44,357 nucleotides of DNA from Candidatus Omnitrophota bacterium (GCA_028718245.1 JAQUME010000003.1:1-44357); one strand, 5' to 3'; shown: positions 9,178 to 18,267, counted from the stretch's first letter. The notes: generated by a model not told the origin, from the sequence alone. Translations and numbers: made by a program.

Positions 9178-10575
9178 ATGAATAGGCGCGCAAAGAAGAT
9201 TTTTATTACCATTATTCTTTTGGCCGGATTTTGCCTAATATATTTTTCCGTTAGGCGGCCCCATGAGAAGCTTCTCAAAGTTAATATCATTCTTATCACC
9301 AGCGATTCTTTAAGGGCGGACCACCTGGGTTGTTACGGTTACAGGAAGAATACCAGTCCCTGTCTCGATAAGATCTCCGATAAGCTGACTTTATACGAAA
9401 ATTGTTTTTCGCCGGCCAGCTGGACTATCCCCGCGAATTACTCGATGCTGACTTCTTTATATCCGCCGCAGCATAATGTGATCAGCTGGGGGGCAAAGCT
9501 CGACGTCAACACCCCAAACATACTTTCTTTCTTGTACGATAACGGGTATTCTATCGGCATGTTCGGAAATCACGTGCTCTTCCTGCGGATAATCAAGGGA
9601 GAGTTCCCGCTTTTTCTGGATGGCTACAAAGAGGCCGGCGACGCCGCCGCGACGACCTCGGACGCCTTAAGCTGGATCAGCTCTCAGAAGGAAAAACCAT
9701 TCTTAGCGTGGGTTTATTATTTAAATCCTCACCGCCCTTACTCGCCACCTCCGCCCTATAGCACCTTGTTCGTGCGTAAGACAAATAATAAATTACCCAT
9801 CAAAAAGGCCGAAGAAGAACCTTATGGAGGGTGGGATTCCATTCCTTCCTTGATAGCGCAAAACGGCATAGATAATCCGGATTACTATAGGGCGCAATAT
9901 GACGGGGACATATGTTATCTTGACGCAGAGGTAGGAAGGCTCCTGGAGGGCCTGAAGAAAATGGGGCTCTTCGATAAAAGCCTGATAATTTTTACCTCCG
10001 ATCACGGGGAGAGCCTGGGAGAACACCACCTTTACTTCAACCATACCTTTACGCTTTTTAACGAGGTGATCAGGGTACCCCTGCTGATCAAATACCCTTT
10101 TCAGAAAAAAGGAAGGAAGGTAAAAGAAAATGTAAGCCTCATAGATATCTTCCCCACGATATTGCATCAGCTGGGTTCGGATATTTTTAAGCACCTTGAG
10201 GGAAAATCTTTGACCCGCCCTACCGGCCCCCTGCGGGCAGTGCTTTCTTGTTACGAGACGGGTAACATATCCGCCTTGATTTGCGGCAGGTGGAAAGTCA
10301 TTCAATATCCTTTTGAGAAGAACCTGCGCAATGGCTATATTAAATTATTTTTCCCGGGATATCCCGGCTCCAGGCTGCAATTGTTCGATATCCGCGCCGA
10401 TCCTAATGAGGAGAATGACGTAAAGGACAAGGAAAAACAGCTGCACCTGTGGATGACGCGCAAGCTAAAGGACCTCGAAGCTGCTTTAAAACGCCTTAAT
10501 TATAAAAGCGAAGATAAAATCGAGTTAAACGGGGAGATGATGAAGAAGCTGAAATCACTTGGCTATACCCAATGA
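9178..10575 (+). CDS. Alkaline-phosphatase-superfamily (sulfatase-like) membrane-anchored enzyme, Thr nucleophile
   Basis: A 465-residue protein with one N-terminal membrane anchor (residues 8-25) and a periplasmic catalytic domain. SDSLRADHLGCYGY contains the first metal-binding Asp, and TSDHGESLGEHH near residue 280 the second Asp-His pair. Where sulfatases have C/S-x-P-x-R this protein has SWTIPANYSML, placing Thr at the nucleophile position with no Arg after it. It therefore cannot form formylglycine and is more likely a phospho- or phosphoethanolamine-type transferase or phosphodiesterase than a sulfatase. The ending KLKSLGYTQ is typical of the family. The ATG lies 3 bp after the U32-like gene, and the stop overlaps the next gene. 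Confidence 0.8.
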   Translation: MNRRAKKIFITIILLAGFCLIYFSVRRPHEKLLKVNIILITSDSLRADHLGCYGYRKNTSPCLDKISDKLTLYENCFSPASWTIPANYSMLTSLYPPQHNVISWGAKLDVNTPNILSFLYDNGYSIGMFGNHVLFLRIIKGEFPLFLDGYKEAGDAAATTSDALSWISSQKEKPFLAWVYYLNPHRPYSPPPPYSTLFVRKTNNKLPIKKAEEEPYGGWDSIPSLIAQNGIDNPDYYRAQYDGDICYLDAEVGRLLEGLKKMGLFDKSLIIFTSDHGESLGEHHLYFNHTFTLFNEVIRVPLLIKYPFQKKGRKVKENVSLIDIFPTILHQLGSDIFKHLEGKSLTRPTGPLRAVLSCYETGNISALICGRWKVIQYPFEKNLRNGYIKLFFPGYPGSRLQLFDIRADPNEENDVKDKEKQLHLWMTRKLKDLEAALKRLNYKSEDKIELNGEMMKKLKSLGYTQ

Positions 10576-12137
10576 AAAAGAAAAAATTTATTTTAGTCAG
10601 GCCCCCCCGGTACCTGTGGCCGTTTATCAATGAATCCGATAATTTCCTTCTGCCTTTGGGCCTGCCTTGCATAGCCGCCGCGGTCAGGAGAGAACTCCTT
10701 CATATTGAGGTAAAGATAATAGATTGCCCGCCGCTTAAGATAGGGTGGCAGAGCCTGAAGGATATCCTGCGCAAGGAGAACCCGGATTTCATCGGGGCGG
10801 GAGAAGAGGCGCTTTATCATCATGAGGCTTTAAAATTATTCCGCCTGGCCAAAGAGATAAACCCGCGGGTAGTTACGATAGCCGGAGGGCATTTTTTTTC
10901 CTGGATGATAGATTACAGCCTGAACGATTCCCCTATAGATATTATCGTGAGGTTCGAGGGGGAAGAAACCATAGTTGACCTGATCAGGACCCTGGAAAAT
11001 AAAGGGGACCTTTCCGCGGTTAAGGGCATAGCCTATAAAGAGAACGGCAAGATAATTAAAAATCCGCTCAGGCCGCTGGCCGAAGACTTGAATGCTTTTG
11101 CCCTGCCGGCCTTTGACCTGATGCCTATGGGCAAGTATTCACCTTTCGGCTATCTTTGGCCGCGGAGCGTGACCCTTGAGCATTCCCGGGGGTGCGTTGA
11201 CCGCTGCAATTTCTGTTCACTTTGGACCTTTTGGGGTAAACAGTCAAAGACAGACGTGGAAAAAGGAGAACTGGAGATAATGCCCCGGTACAGGACCAAG
11301 AGCGTGGAGAGGACGCTGGAAGAGGTGGATATAATTTATAATAAATACGGCCGGCGTTACATCATCTGGGCCGATCCTACTTTTAACCTTGAACCAAAAT
11401 GGACTGATGAATTCTGCTCCGGACTTTTAAAGAGAAATTACAAGGATTTATACTGGTGGGCTTTCTTAAGGGCGGACTGCCTTTTAAAGGATGAACGTTT
11501 GGGGATACTGGAAAAGATGGTGCGCGCCGGCATGATCCATCCTTTGATCGGCGTGGAAAGAGGATGTACCGAAGATTTAAGGAAACTGCAGAAATCCGTT
11601 TACACCCAGGAATTAATAAAAGAGGTGTTTCAGCTTTTTAAAAGGAAATACCCGCAGGTGTTCAGACAGGGCACCTTTGTTACTTGCACCCCCTTTGACA
11701 CAAGAGAGTCAATGCTGAAACTGGTAGAATATGCCAAAGAGATTGATATGGATTATCCCGCTTTTCATCCGGTAGCACCTGTCCCCGGGACTTATCTTTA
11801 TCAGGAGGCCAAGAAGAACGATCTTCTTGAAGAGGATGATTTCAGCAAATACGACTGGGCTACTCCCTTGATGCGCTCATATACCGGTTTGTCCAGGAAT
11901 GATTTTGCCAAATTGAACATGGAAATAAACAAGCGCTATGTTTTGTACCGCCCCCACTGGCTCATCAGAGGACTCCTTTCCAGATATAAACATAAGCGCG
12001 GCCTGTATTGGTGGTTTTTTATCAACACCTTAAAAGTAATGGGAATGGAGCTTGCCGATACTCTCATCGGCAGGAAAAAGGTTAAGTATCTGACGGGTTT
12101 CAGGCGCCTGCGTAAACCCAGATGGTATGATTCTTAA
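10572..12137 (+). CDS. B12-binding-domain radical SAM protein (second copy)
   Basis: A 521-residue enzyme with the same two-domain plan as the product of 6551-7969 but clearly divergent from it. The N-terminal cobalamin-type domain is marked by ILVRPPRY, LPLGLPCIAAAV, IAGGHFF and VRFEGEETI. The radical SAM core is marked by EHSRGCVDRCNFC at about residues 204-215 and by IWADPTFNLEP and IGVERG. The C-terminal 100 residues are basic and aromatic-rich (RYKHKRGLYWWFF), which would suit membrane association. Overlap with the sulfatase-like gene (ATGA) indicates coupling. The reaction is unknown; methylation or cyclisation of a lipid-like substrate would fit the family. Confidence 0.85.
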   Translation: MKKKKFILVRPPRYLWPFINESDNFLLPLGLPCIAAAVRRELLHIEVKIIDCPPLKIGWQSLKDILRKENPDFIGAGEEALYHHEALKLFRLAKEINPRVVTIAGGHFFSWMIDYSLNDSPIDIIVRFEGEETIVDLIRTLENKGDLSAVKGIAYKENGKIIKNPLRPLAEDLNAFALPAFDLMPMGKYSPFGYLWPRSVTLEHSRGCVDRCNFCSLWTFWGKQSKTDVEKGELEIMPRYRTKSVERTLEEVDIIYNKYGRRYIIWADPTFNLEPKWTDEFCSGLLKRNYKDLYWWAFLRADCLLKDERLGILEKMVRAGMIHPLIGVERGCTEDLRKLQKSVYTQELIKEVFQLFKRKYPQVFRQGTFVTCTPFDTRESMLKLVEYAKEIDMDYPAFHPVAPVPGTYLYQEAKKNDLLEEDDFSKYDWATPLMRSYTGLSRNDFAKLNMEINKRYVLYRPHWLIRGLLSRYKHKRGLYWWFFINTLKVMGMELADTLIGRKKVKYLTGFRRLRKPRWYDS

Positions 12138-12152
12138 TTAAAGGTAAAACAA

Positions 12153-12803
12153 ATGTCCGCGGATAATAAAGAGATGAGGGGGATTTACCTGGGGCAGCCT
12201 GGTGATTATTATGTTAAGCAGGCAGATAACAATGGCATAAGGCCGTGGCTGCTTAAAAAGAGGCGGGATATCGTTTACAGGCTTGTGAAAAAATATTATT
12301 CCAGTGGCGCGGTCTTGGACATAGGATGCGGGAATTCACTCTGGAACAAAGATAGTGTCACTACGGTCGGGTTGGATATATGTGAAGCCATGCTTAGATA
12401 TAATAGCAATAGGGCCGCCGGGTCATTTTTCATAGAATCTGATATTTCCGCGGGCCTGCCGATAAAGAGCGACAGCGTAAACACGGTGGTTATTACGGAA
12501 GTCCTGGAGCACATTCAACCGCATGTTTTCTTAATCGAAGAAATAAGGAGAGTCTTAAAAAAAGGCGGGATAGTTATCGCTTCTGTGCCATACGATAAGT
12601 TGCCCGGTGTATGGGGATTAATTTTCCCTATTTGGTGCAGATATAAGGGTTGGAGGGATAATGATCCGTATTATTCTAACGGTTGCGGCCATACGGTAAA
12701 TTTTAATATTAAAAAACTTAAACAGGCATTTAACGAGTTTGCCCTGCTTGAATTAATAAATTTCAATTTCCTTACTATATTTTACGTGGCAAGAAAAGAA
12801 TAA
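12153..12803 (+). CDS. Class I SAM-dependent methyltransferase
   Basis: A 216-residue protein with the Rossmann-fold methyltransferase motifs: AVLDIGCGNSLW (motif I, SAM-binding), VGLDIC (acidic end of strand 2), LPIKSDSVNTVVITEVLEHI (motifs II/III) and RRVLKKGGIVIASVPYD. It resembles the Methyltransf_11 group that modifies sugars, quinones or lipids. It is the last plus-strand gene of this unit, 15 bp after the radical SAM gene, and converges with the minus-strand operon only 8 bp away. No clear terminator hairpin lies between the two. Confidence 0.85.
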   Translation: MSADNKEMRGIYLGQPGDYYVKQADNNGIRPWLLKKRRDIVYRLVKKYYSSGAVLDIGCGNSLWNKDSVTTVGLDICEAMLRYNSNRAAGSFFIESDISAGLPIKSDSVNTVVITEVLEHIQPHVFLIEEIRRVLKKGGIVIASVPYDKLPGVWGLIFPIWCRYKGWRDNDPYYSNGCGHTVNFNIKKLKQAFNEFALLELINFNFLTIFYVARKE

Positions 12804-12811
12804 CAGGTTTA

Positions 12812-13501
12812 TTATCGGTGGTCAAACCGCAACAGCGGGATTTTAAAAAAAGCCTCCGATATGATCTTTATCGTCTTCTTTGTTTTTCCAAACCTTCTCC
12901 TGCAAAAAATAATCGGGACCTCTTTTATGCTCAAGCCCTTTTTGCGCGCTTTGTAAGTAAATTCAGCCTGAAAGACAAACCCGCTTGAAATAAACTTATC
13001 AAGATCTATTGTCTCGAGAATTTCGCTGCGGAAGCATTTAAAGCCCCCCAAACAATCCGTTATTTTCAGGTTCAAGATAAATCGCGTATAAAGGTTGGCC
13101 AGAATGCTTAGAACCGAAACGTTAGGGAGTTTGCGCGAGGCAAGAAAACGCGAACCGATGACCAGGTCGCAGGTTTTGATCCCTTCCAAAAATCCGGGAA
13201 TATATTTAGGGTCATGCGAAAAATCCGCGTCCATCTGGATGATATAGTCCGCGCCCATTTTTAGCGCTTCTTTGAAGCCCGCGATATAAGCCCTGCCTAA
13301 CCCTTCCTTCTTTTCCCTATGCAGTACAGTAACCTGAGGATTTTGTTTTGCCAGCGCATCCGCAGCAACTCCCGTGCCGTCGGGTGAATTATCATCCACC
13401 AGCAGGATCATTGCTTGCGGCACAATTCTCAGGAGCTCTTCCGTCAAAAGCAGGATATTCTCCTTTTCGTTATACGTGGGGATCACAATGACAAGGTTCA
13501 T
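12812..13501 (-). CDS. Polyprenol-phosphate glycosyltransferase (DPM1/GT2-like)
   Basis: A 229-residue GT2 enzyme of the dolichol-phosphate-mannose-synthase type: VIPTYNEKENI at the N-terminus, LLVDDNSPDGTG, REKKEGLGRAYIAGF, IQMDADFSHDP (DxD) and VIGSRFL, with KITDCLGGFKCF and KEVPIIFCRRRFGKTK at the C-terminal end. No transmembrane extension is present. These enzymes load a sugar from an NDP-sugar onto polyprenyl phosphate, providing donors for GT39-type membrane transferases such as the one at 3828-5393. It follows the O-antigen-ligase-like gene with a 1-bp gap, as the last gene of the minus-strand unit. Confidence 0.9.
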   Translation of the reverse strand: MNLVIVIPTYNEKENILLLTEELLRIVPQAMILLVDDNSPDGTGVAADALAKQNPQVTVLHREKKEGLGRAYIAGFKEALKMGADYIIQMDADFSHDPKYIPGFLEGIKTCDLVIGSRFLASRKLPNVSVLSILANLYTRFILNLKITDCLGGFKCFRSEILETIDLDKFISSGFVFQAEFTYKARKKGLSIKEVPIIFCRRRFGKTKKTIKIISEAFFKIPLLRFDHR

Positions 13502-13502
13502 T

Positions 13503-14612
13503 TTAAGCGATAATTAGGCCCAGCATTATCCACCAGGTCGCCGCAACCTCCGGCAGAAAGAACGTAAAGTCAACAAAGTTATGCGTAAGGAAAATAGCAA
13601 TTGCACTTATCAGGGCAATGGCATAATTTTCTTTATCGCCGGATTTCAATTTATTGAACGCCGATCTCAAGGACCTGAATACAAGCCAAAGATAAGCCGA
13701 TATTCCCAAAATGCCCATTTCCGCCCATATCTGAAGATAGGAATTATGAGCATAGCGGCTCAGGGCCAGATTAAAATTTCCTATACCCACGCCGGTCAAG
13801 GGCCTGTCGCCTATTATTTTTAATGTTTCCCGCCAATAATCCAGCCTCATCAGGGCCGAAAATCCGGGAGCGGTGTGCGTTTTCAGGGTTATCGACCTGG
13901 TAACAAAAATCAGCCCGATTATAATTAATAGCCCAAAGATGGGAATGGCTCTTTTTATTTTTAAACCGCCCTTAAGATTCATATAAATGATCAAGCCCAG
14001 GAAGAGGCCCAAGATCGCGCCTAAAGATCCTGTAAAGATAAGGGCAAGGCCAATCGGCACAATGAACCAAAGCCTGTTTTTATTTATCAACGCAAGGGGA
14101 AAGATCATAGCCAGATATCCTCCCAAAGCGTTCGGGGTAATAAAAGGAGAGAAGATCCTTCTGCGGCTAATGTAATCCAGGACAAAAGGATCGGTTATCT
14201 TGTTTTTCACTATATAGTTTGAAAGATGGGTGAACCCAAAGAAATATTGATAGAGAGCCAGTAAGCTGATAACAAGTCCGGCTATTGAGATGGTTTGAAC
14301 AATGCGCCTTGCGTCATTCGGGTTTAAAGAGGCGCCGGCTATGAATAGCAGCAGGTAAGCTATGTAATTATAGAGGCATATCAGGCTGTTGATTTTGTTT
14401 ACGGAAAAGATCAATGAAACAGCCAGGGCCAGGCAAAACGCGATTAAAGGCAGGCCCGGGTATTGAATATTTTTATATGGTTTGTTTAAGGCCAGCCCCC
14501 ATATAATTAGAAATAATATAAGGAAAGCGGAATAGAGGGAATTCAAATAAGGAAAGGCCGCAGAGGAGATAAAGGGCCGGAGAAAAACTAAAAACTGCAG
14601 TATAATGAGCAT
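13503..14612 (-). CDS. O-antigen ligase/polymerase-like (Wzy/WaaL) membrane protein
   Basis: A 369-residue protein with about ten membrane segments. The conserved Wzy_C-type loop is visible near residue 275 as LTGVGIGNFNLALSRYAHNSYLQIWAEMG. Its His (HNSYLQ) is the signature residue of the O-antigen ligase/polymerase superfamily, which joins glycans on undecaprenyl carriers to lipid A or to each other, or glycosylates pilins. It starts 2 bp before the response-regulator stop and ends 1 bp before the polyprenol glycosyltransferase. Since pilin-directed ligases belong to this same family, pilin glycosylation is one possible role. Confidence 0.82.
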   Translation of the reverse strand: MLIILQFLVFLRPFISSAAFPYLNSLYSAFLILFLIIWGLALNKPYKNIQYPGLPLIAFCLALAVSLIFSVNKINSLICLYNYIAYLLLFIAGASLNPNDARRIVQTISIAGLVISLLALYQYFFGFTHLSNYIVKNKITDPFVLDYISRRRIFSPFITPNALGGYLAMIFPLALINKNRLWFIVPIGLALIFTGSLGAILGLFLGLIIYMNLKGGLKIKRAIPIFGLLIIIGLIFVTRSITLKTHTAPGFSALMRLDYWRETLKIIGDRPLTGVGIGNFNLALSRYAHNSYLQIWAEMGILGISAYLWLVFRSLRSAFNKLKSGDKENYAIALISAIAIFLTHNFVDFTFFLPEVAATWWIMLGLIIA

Positions 14613-14614
14613 TC

Positions 14615-15550
14615 TTAAGGCTTGCTTTGCCGCTTATCTTTGACGTAATTGCTTTTCTCAACGCTCTTGGCAGCCTTCTTCAGCTCCGCGCCGATCTCGC
14701 CGATCTGGGCTACATGGGTGATATCGCGCGTTTCATTGGAAACCACGCCGATAGAGACCGATAATAGGGGGATCTTCTGGATCTCTCCCCTGCGGTCGCT
14801 TCCGACGATAAAGCCGCTTTTTCTATCTTCTTCATTATAGAAGGAAGGGGAGATCTTGTCAAAATCGCGGATTATTTTTTCGCAGATCTTATCCGACAGG
14901 TCCGGGGTGGTCACTACCACGAAATCATCTCCTCCGATATGCCCGACAAAATCCTGTACGCTGCCGTATTCTTTGGATGCCCCAAGCAATATGCGGGCGG
15001 TCTCCCGGATCACGGTATCCCCGTGTTCAAAGCCGTATTTGTCATTATAGGCCTTGAATTTATCCAGATCCACATAACAAACCGCAAAACTCTTTTTTTC
15101 TTCTATGCGGCTGGAAAGTTCGTTGAGGATAGCCACATTTCCCGGAAGCCGGGTCAGCGGGTTTGCCTCCAGGTCCCTTTTTGTGCGTCTCAAGACCATG
15201 CGTATCCTGGCCAATAGCTCCTTTGGCTCAAAGGGCTTGACGATATAATCATCCGCCCCGGAATCAATGCCTTCGATCTTATCGCTTACCTCGCCTTTCC
15301 CTGTTACCATGATCACCGGCAGGTGCTGCAGCAGCAGGTCTTTCTTGATCAGGTTGCACAACTGCCGGCCGTCCATCTTGGGCATCTTGTAATCCAGAAG
15401 GACCAGGTCCAGGGGTTTGGCCCGGATGATCTTGAGCGCCTCCTCCCCGTCTCCTGCTTCAATGGTTTCGTAATTTTCCTCGGAGAGGGTGAGCTTCAGT
15501 ATATCCCGGATATCCGGGTCGTCATCGGCAATGAGTATTTTTATTCCCAT
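14615..15550 (-). CDS. Response regulator with degenerate GGDEF (GGDDF) domain
   Basis: A 311-residue protein. Residues 1-120 form a CheY-like receiver with acidic pocket ADDD, phospho-acceptor D53 in LLDYKMP, switch Thr in MVTGKG and Lys in IVKPF. After a short linker comes a GGDEF-fold domain (NPLTRLPGN, YVDLDKFKAYNDKYGFEHGD) whose signature reads HIGGDDFVVV instead of GG(D/E)EF. The upstream inhibitory site, normally RxxD, reads SVQD. The Glu-to-Asp change keeps a carboxylate, so cyclase activity is possible but uncertain; GTP sensing is the alternative. It is encoded 8 bp after its likely partner kinase. It is the only candidate cyclic-dinucleotide enzyme in the window, which also carries two c-di-GMP-type riboswitches. 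Confidence 0.85.
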   Translation of the reverse strand: MGIKILIADDDPDIRDILKLTLSEENYETIEAGDGEEALKIIRAKPLDLVLLDYKMPKMDGRQLCNLIKKDLLLQHLPVIMVTGKGEVSDKIEGIDSGADDYIVKPFEPKELLARIRMVLRRTKRDLEANPLTRLPGNVAILNELSSRIEEKKSFAVCYVDLDKFKAYNDKYGFEHGDTVIRETARILLGASKEYGSVQDFVGHIGGDDFVVVTTPDLSDKICEKIIRDFDKISPSFYNEEDRKSGFIVGSDRRGEIQKIPLLSVSIGVVSNETRDITHVAQIGEIGAELKKAAKSVEKSNYVKDKRQSKP

Positions 15551-15558
15551 AGTTTTAT

Positions 15559-17034
15559 TTAAGCACAGTTAAGCGTAAAGCTGAAGGTTGAGCCTTCCCC
15601 TATCTTGCTTCTTACCCATATCTTTCCGCCGTGAGCCTCGATGATATGTTTAACCAGCGTCAGCCCCAGGCCTGTGCCTTTTACCTCCTGGTTGATGGTA
15701 TTATCCACGCGATAGAATTCTTCAAATATCTTGTCCTGGGCTTCCTCGGGTATGCCGAACCCAGTATCGGTAATATCAATCTGGATCATTTTGTTCGTAC
15801 AGCGCGCATTTACGCTGATCGCGCCCTTTTCAGGGGTGAATTTCAGGGCATTACCGAGCAGGTTGATAAAGACCCTTTCGATCTGGCCGCGGTCAGCCAT
15901 TATTTTCTTGCAGTCTGCCGGTATATTGATACTGAAAGTGATACTCTTGGTTTTAAACTGTTCGGCAAGCATGTCCCCGACTTTCTCGGGTATTGGGGCA
16001 AGCTCCAATGCCTCTATGTTCATGTTTACTTTACCGGATTCAATGCGCGCGATATCCAGGAGGTCATTTACCATATGCACCAACTCGTCAGAGTGGCGGT
16101 TGATCTTGCCGAGCCGCTCTTTGATCTCATCCGGGACCGCCCCTAATTTACCGGCCAGCAATATCGCAGCATACCCTTTGATGGAGGTAAGCGGGGTCCT
16201 TAGCTCGTGGGAAACACTTGAAATGAAATCACTTTTGCGCTTGCTTATTATATTGACTTTCTCCAGGGCTTCGGTAAGCTGGCGGGTCCTCTCCTCGACC
16301 TTCATCTCCAGTTCCTGCTGGGACCTCCAGGTTTTTTCAAAGAGCCTGGCATTGTCCAGGGCCTGGCCGATCTGGTTGGCCAGTATGGTAATTATTTCTC
16401 GCTCACCTTCGGTTATGCGGGTTTCAATGTTTTGCGTGCCCACGAAGATAAACCCCTGATTCCCTTCCTGGGGGATGATCGGGCAGATAATGAATTCATT
16501 TACCTGGAACAGGCGGCATACTTTATCCTTCGGCAGAAAACCATCGGGGATGAATACGGAAGAGGCGGTCTTTCCGCCGTGCATCAGATCCAGGTAATGA
16601 TCTTTATCCGAGTTAACCGCGTTTTTTATTTTCAACGATTCCTCTTCGCTGTAACCTATGTTCAGGTACTGATGAAATTCCCTGGCCAGGGTGTCCCAGA
16701 GAAAAGCCGATGATTTCTCAAAGCCCAGTTCCTCCAGGTATTCGTTGCCTATCTTTTTAAAGATCTGTCTTTCTTCCAGGGTTGTGCTCATCTCCCGGGA
16801 CAGTTTCTGCAGAGTGGAAAGGCCGGCGATCTTTTTATCCAGCTCCTCCTGGGTTTTATTCAATTCTATATCCGTGCGGATGATCAGCTTGGCCTGCTCA
16901 TCCATCTCCTCAAGGGAAGCATTTAATCCTGCTGTGCTTTTTTCCAGCTCTTTTAACCTTTGCATTTTAAGAAGCAGGGCTATTCCCATGCCGGCGATAA
17001 CCAAACAAATAATGAAGAAAATGAGGTTTAACAT
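15559..17034 (-). CDS. Membrane-anchored GAF-domain sensor histidine kinase
   Basis: A 491-residue kinase with one N-terminal membrane segment (residues 1-22), a coiled coil to about residue 85, a GAF-like domain (about 90-225), then HisKA with SSVSHELRTPLTSIKGY (phospho-acceptor His near 278) and a full HATPase: N box NLLGNALKF, G1 DTGFGIP, F and G2 GTGLGLTLV. All catalytic boxes look intact. The lack of a periplasmic sensing domain suggests cytoplasmic input, perhaps from the FIST protein encoded just upstream. A GGAGG ribosome-binding site overlaps the end of the FIST gene, so the two are translationally linked, and the response regulator follows 8 bp later. Confidence 0.92.
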   Translation of the reverse strand: MLNLIFFIICLVIAGMGIALLLKMQRLKELEKSTAGLNASLEEMDEQAKLIIRTDIELNKTQEELDKKIAGLSTLQKLSREMSTTLEERQIFKKIGNEYLEELGFEKSSAFLWDTLAREFHQYLNIGYSEEESLKIKNAVNSDKDHYLDLMHGGKTASSVFIPDGFLPKDKVCRLFQVNEFIICPIIPQEGNQGFIFVGTQNIETRITEGEREIITILANQIGQALDNARLFEKTWRSQQELEMKVEERTRQLTEALEKVNIISKRKSDFISSVSHELRTPLTSIKGYAAILLAGKLGAVPDEIKERLGKINRHSDELVHMVNDLLDIARIESGKVNMNIEALELAPIPEKVGDMLAEQFKTKSITFSINIPADCKKIMADRGQIERVFINLLGNALKFTPEKGAISVNARCTNKMIQIDITDTGFGIPEEAQDKIFEEFYRVDNTINQEVKGTGLGLTLVKHIIEAHGGKIWVRSKIGEGSTFSFTLNCA

Positions 17035-17035
17035 A

Positions 17036-18223
17036 TTATTGGCCTCCTACAGCCAGGACATTTATGCTCTGGTTATGGCAGTAACTGCGCCCAAGATAGT
17101 TCAGAGATTTAAGCGGGGCCTGTTCCCCGTAAGTATAGATGCCTATCAGGGGAAGCTCTTCCCCGAAGGCCTCCTTGATTATTTCAAGCTCTCTTACGCA
17201 TTGCCTGCCTAACAGGGAGAATCTTGAGGCGGAATCAAAGACCATCACGAATCTTGCCTTCTGGCCCATAAGATTCTTTTTCGCGTCCGCGCAGGATTCG
17301 GCTGCGGCTTGGAGGCAGGAATCCTTGGTGCCGATCATCAGCCTGATCTTAGAGTCCTGCGCAATATCCCCCTGGGTCACCAGGGAACCGTCCTCTTTTA
17401 TGGAGATAACGTTACGCAGGAGATATTCCCTTTCTCCGGGAAGATAGATGCCTATCGGGTAAAAGATAGATATGCGCCGCAGCTCCCTGGCCAGCTCCGA
17501 GGCATCCTTGGCCAGGTAATCTTCGTAGAGTTTTACAGCCGGCCGTCCGTCGATCTCTCTGATCACGTTACCGTGGGAATTAGTGACACTGCGTATTTTT
17601 CCCAGGGGTTTCCATCCATGCTTGATGCCGTGCCCGAAATTCAGCCCCCCGCCGAAAAGAGCCCCGCAGCAGGAGGCGCTAAGCAGCTCTTTGTTGAAAT
17701 ACTGAAAGGTTTTCTGGAAGGTGAAATTATCCGAAGCCCCTGCCCCGACCAGGGGAAAACTCCTGCCCAGATTTTCCTGCAGGCCGTTGATCAGGTTCGT
17801 GGCGTCGGCTATCAACCCGTCTGAAAAGATTATGCTTAAGTTCCTGCGCACATTCTTGCAGCCGTAAAGCAGCTTTTCCCCCAACTCCTTTCCCGCAATG
17901 AGGCCGGTCTTTTTGTTTACATCTTTAACCGAGGCAACATTAAGGAACATCTGCCGGCTTAAAGCGATAAGCAGTATGGCAAACCCGTGTTTAAATATCC
18001 CTTTAGCCGTCATGATCCCCAGGGTACTGCAGCCTAATATAGGTATTTCCCCCAGCAGGTTATTGGCGGTCTTTAATACAAGCGGATGCGTAAATTCTAT
18101 GGTAGTGAAAATAATTGCCAGGTCGGCGGGAATATTACCCAGTCCGATCATCGCCTGGCCGACCGCTTCATTGGCGGCCCGGATATGGTCTTTGGTCTGG
18201 CTAAAACCAAAACTGACATTCAT
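17036..18223 (-). CDS. FIST N/C domain signal-input protein
   Basis: A protein of about 395 residues with FIST-N and FIST-C modules, small-ligand sensing domains usually wired to kinases, methyl-acceptors or cyclases. Indicative segments are ILGCSTLGIM and LVGAGASDNFTFQKTF in the first half. ARFVMVFDSASRFSLLG followed by PLIGIYTYGEQAPL closes FIST-C. The ORF track begins at a TTG at 18259, but that codon lies inside the -35 element of a strong minus-strand promoter. The ATG at 18223 (MNVSFGFSQTK) is the likely start, with no Shine-Dalgarno and almost no leader. It is the first gene of the FIST-kinase-regulator unit. Confidence 0.82.
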   Translation of the reverse strand: MNVSFGFSQTKDHIRAANEAVGQAMIGLGNIPADLAIIFTTIEFTHPLVLKTANNLLGEIPILGCSTLGIMTAKGIFKHGFAILLIALSRQMFLNVASVKDVNKKTGLIAGKELGEKLLYGCKNVRRNLSIIFSDGLIADATNLINGLQENLGRSFPLVGAGASDNFTFQKTFQYFNKELLSASCCGALFGGGLNFGHGIKHGWKPLGKIRSVTNSHGNVIREIDGRPAVKLYEDYLAKDASELARELRRISIFYPIGIYLPGEREYLLRNVISIKEDGSLVTQGDIAQDSKIRLMIGTKDSCLQAAAESCADAKKNLMGQKARFVMVFDSASRFSLLGRQCVRELEIIKEAFGEELPLIGIYTYGEQAPLKSLNYLGRSYCHNQSINVLAVGGQ

Positions 18224-18230
18224 GCCAGAC

Positions 18231-18259
18231 AGTATATAATGTAAATATACGAGGGTCAA
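18231..18259 (-). promoter_or_regulatory. Sigma70-type promoter for the FIST/kinase operon
   Basis: Read on the minus strand: TTGACC, 17-bp spacer, TATACT. The expected transcription start falls within a few bases of the ATG at 18223, so the mRNA would be leaderless or nearly so. Confidence 0.65.
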
Positions 18260-18267
18260 TAAAATTG

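Noticed and set aside
15731-16459. 242-aa plus-strand ORF opposite the histidine kinase
   Set aside because: Shadow frame over the conserved HisKA/HATPase region on the minus strand.
18223-18259. Upstream TTG start for the FIST gene
   Set aside because: It lies in the -35 box of a strong promoter, so it would not be transcribed; the 12 extra residues have no family support.
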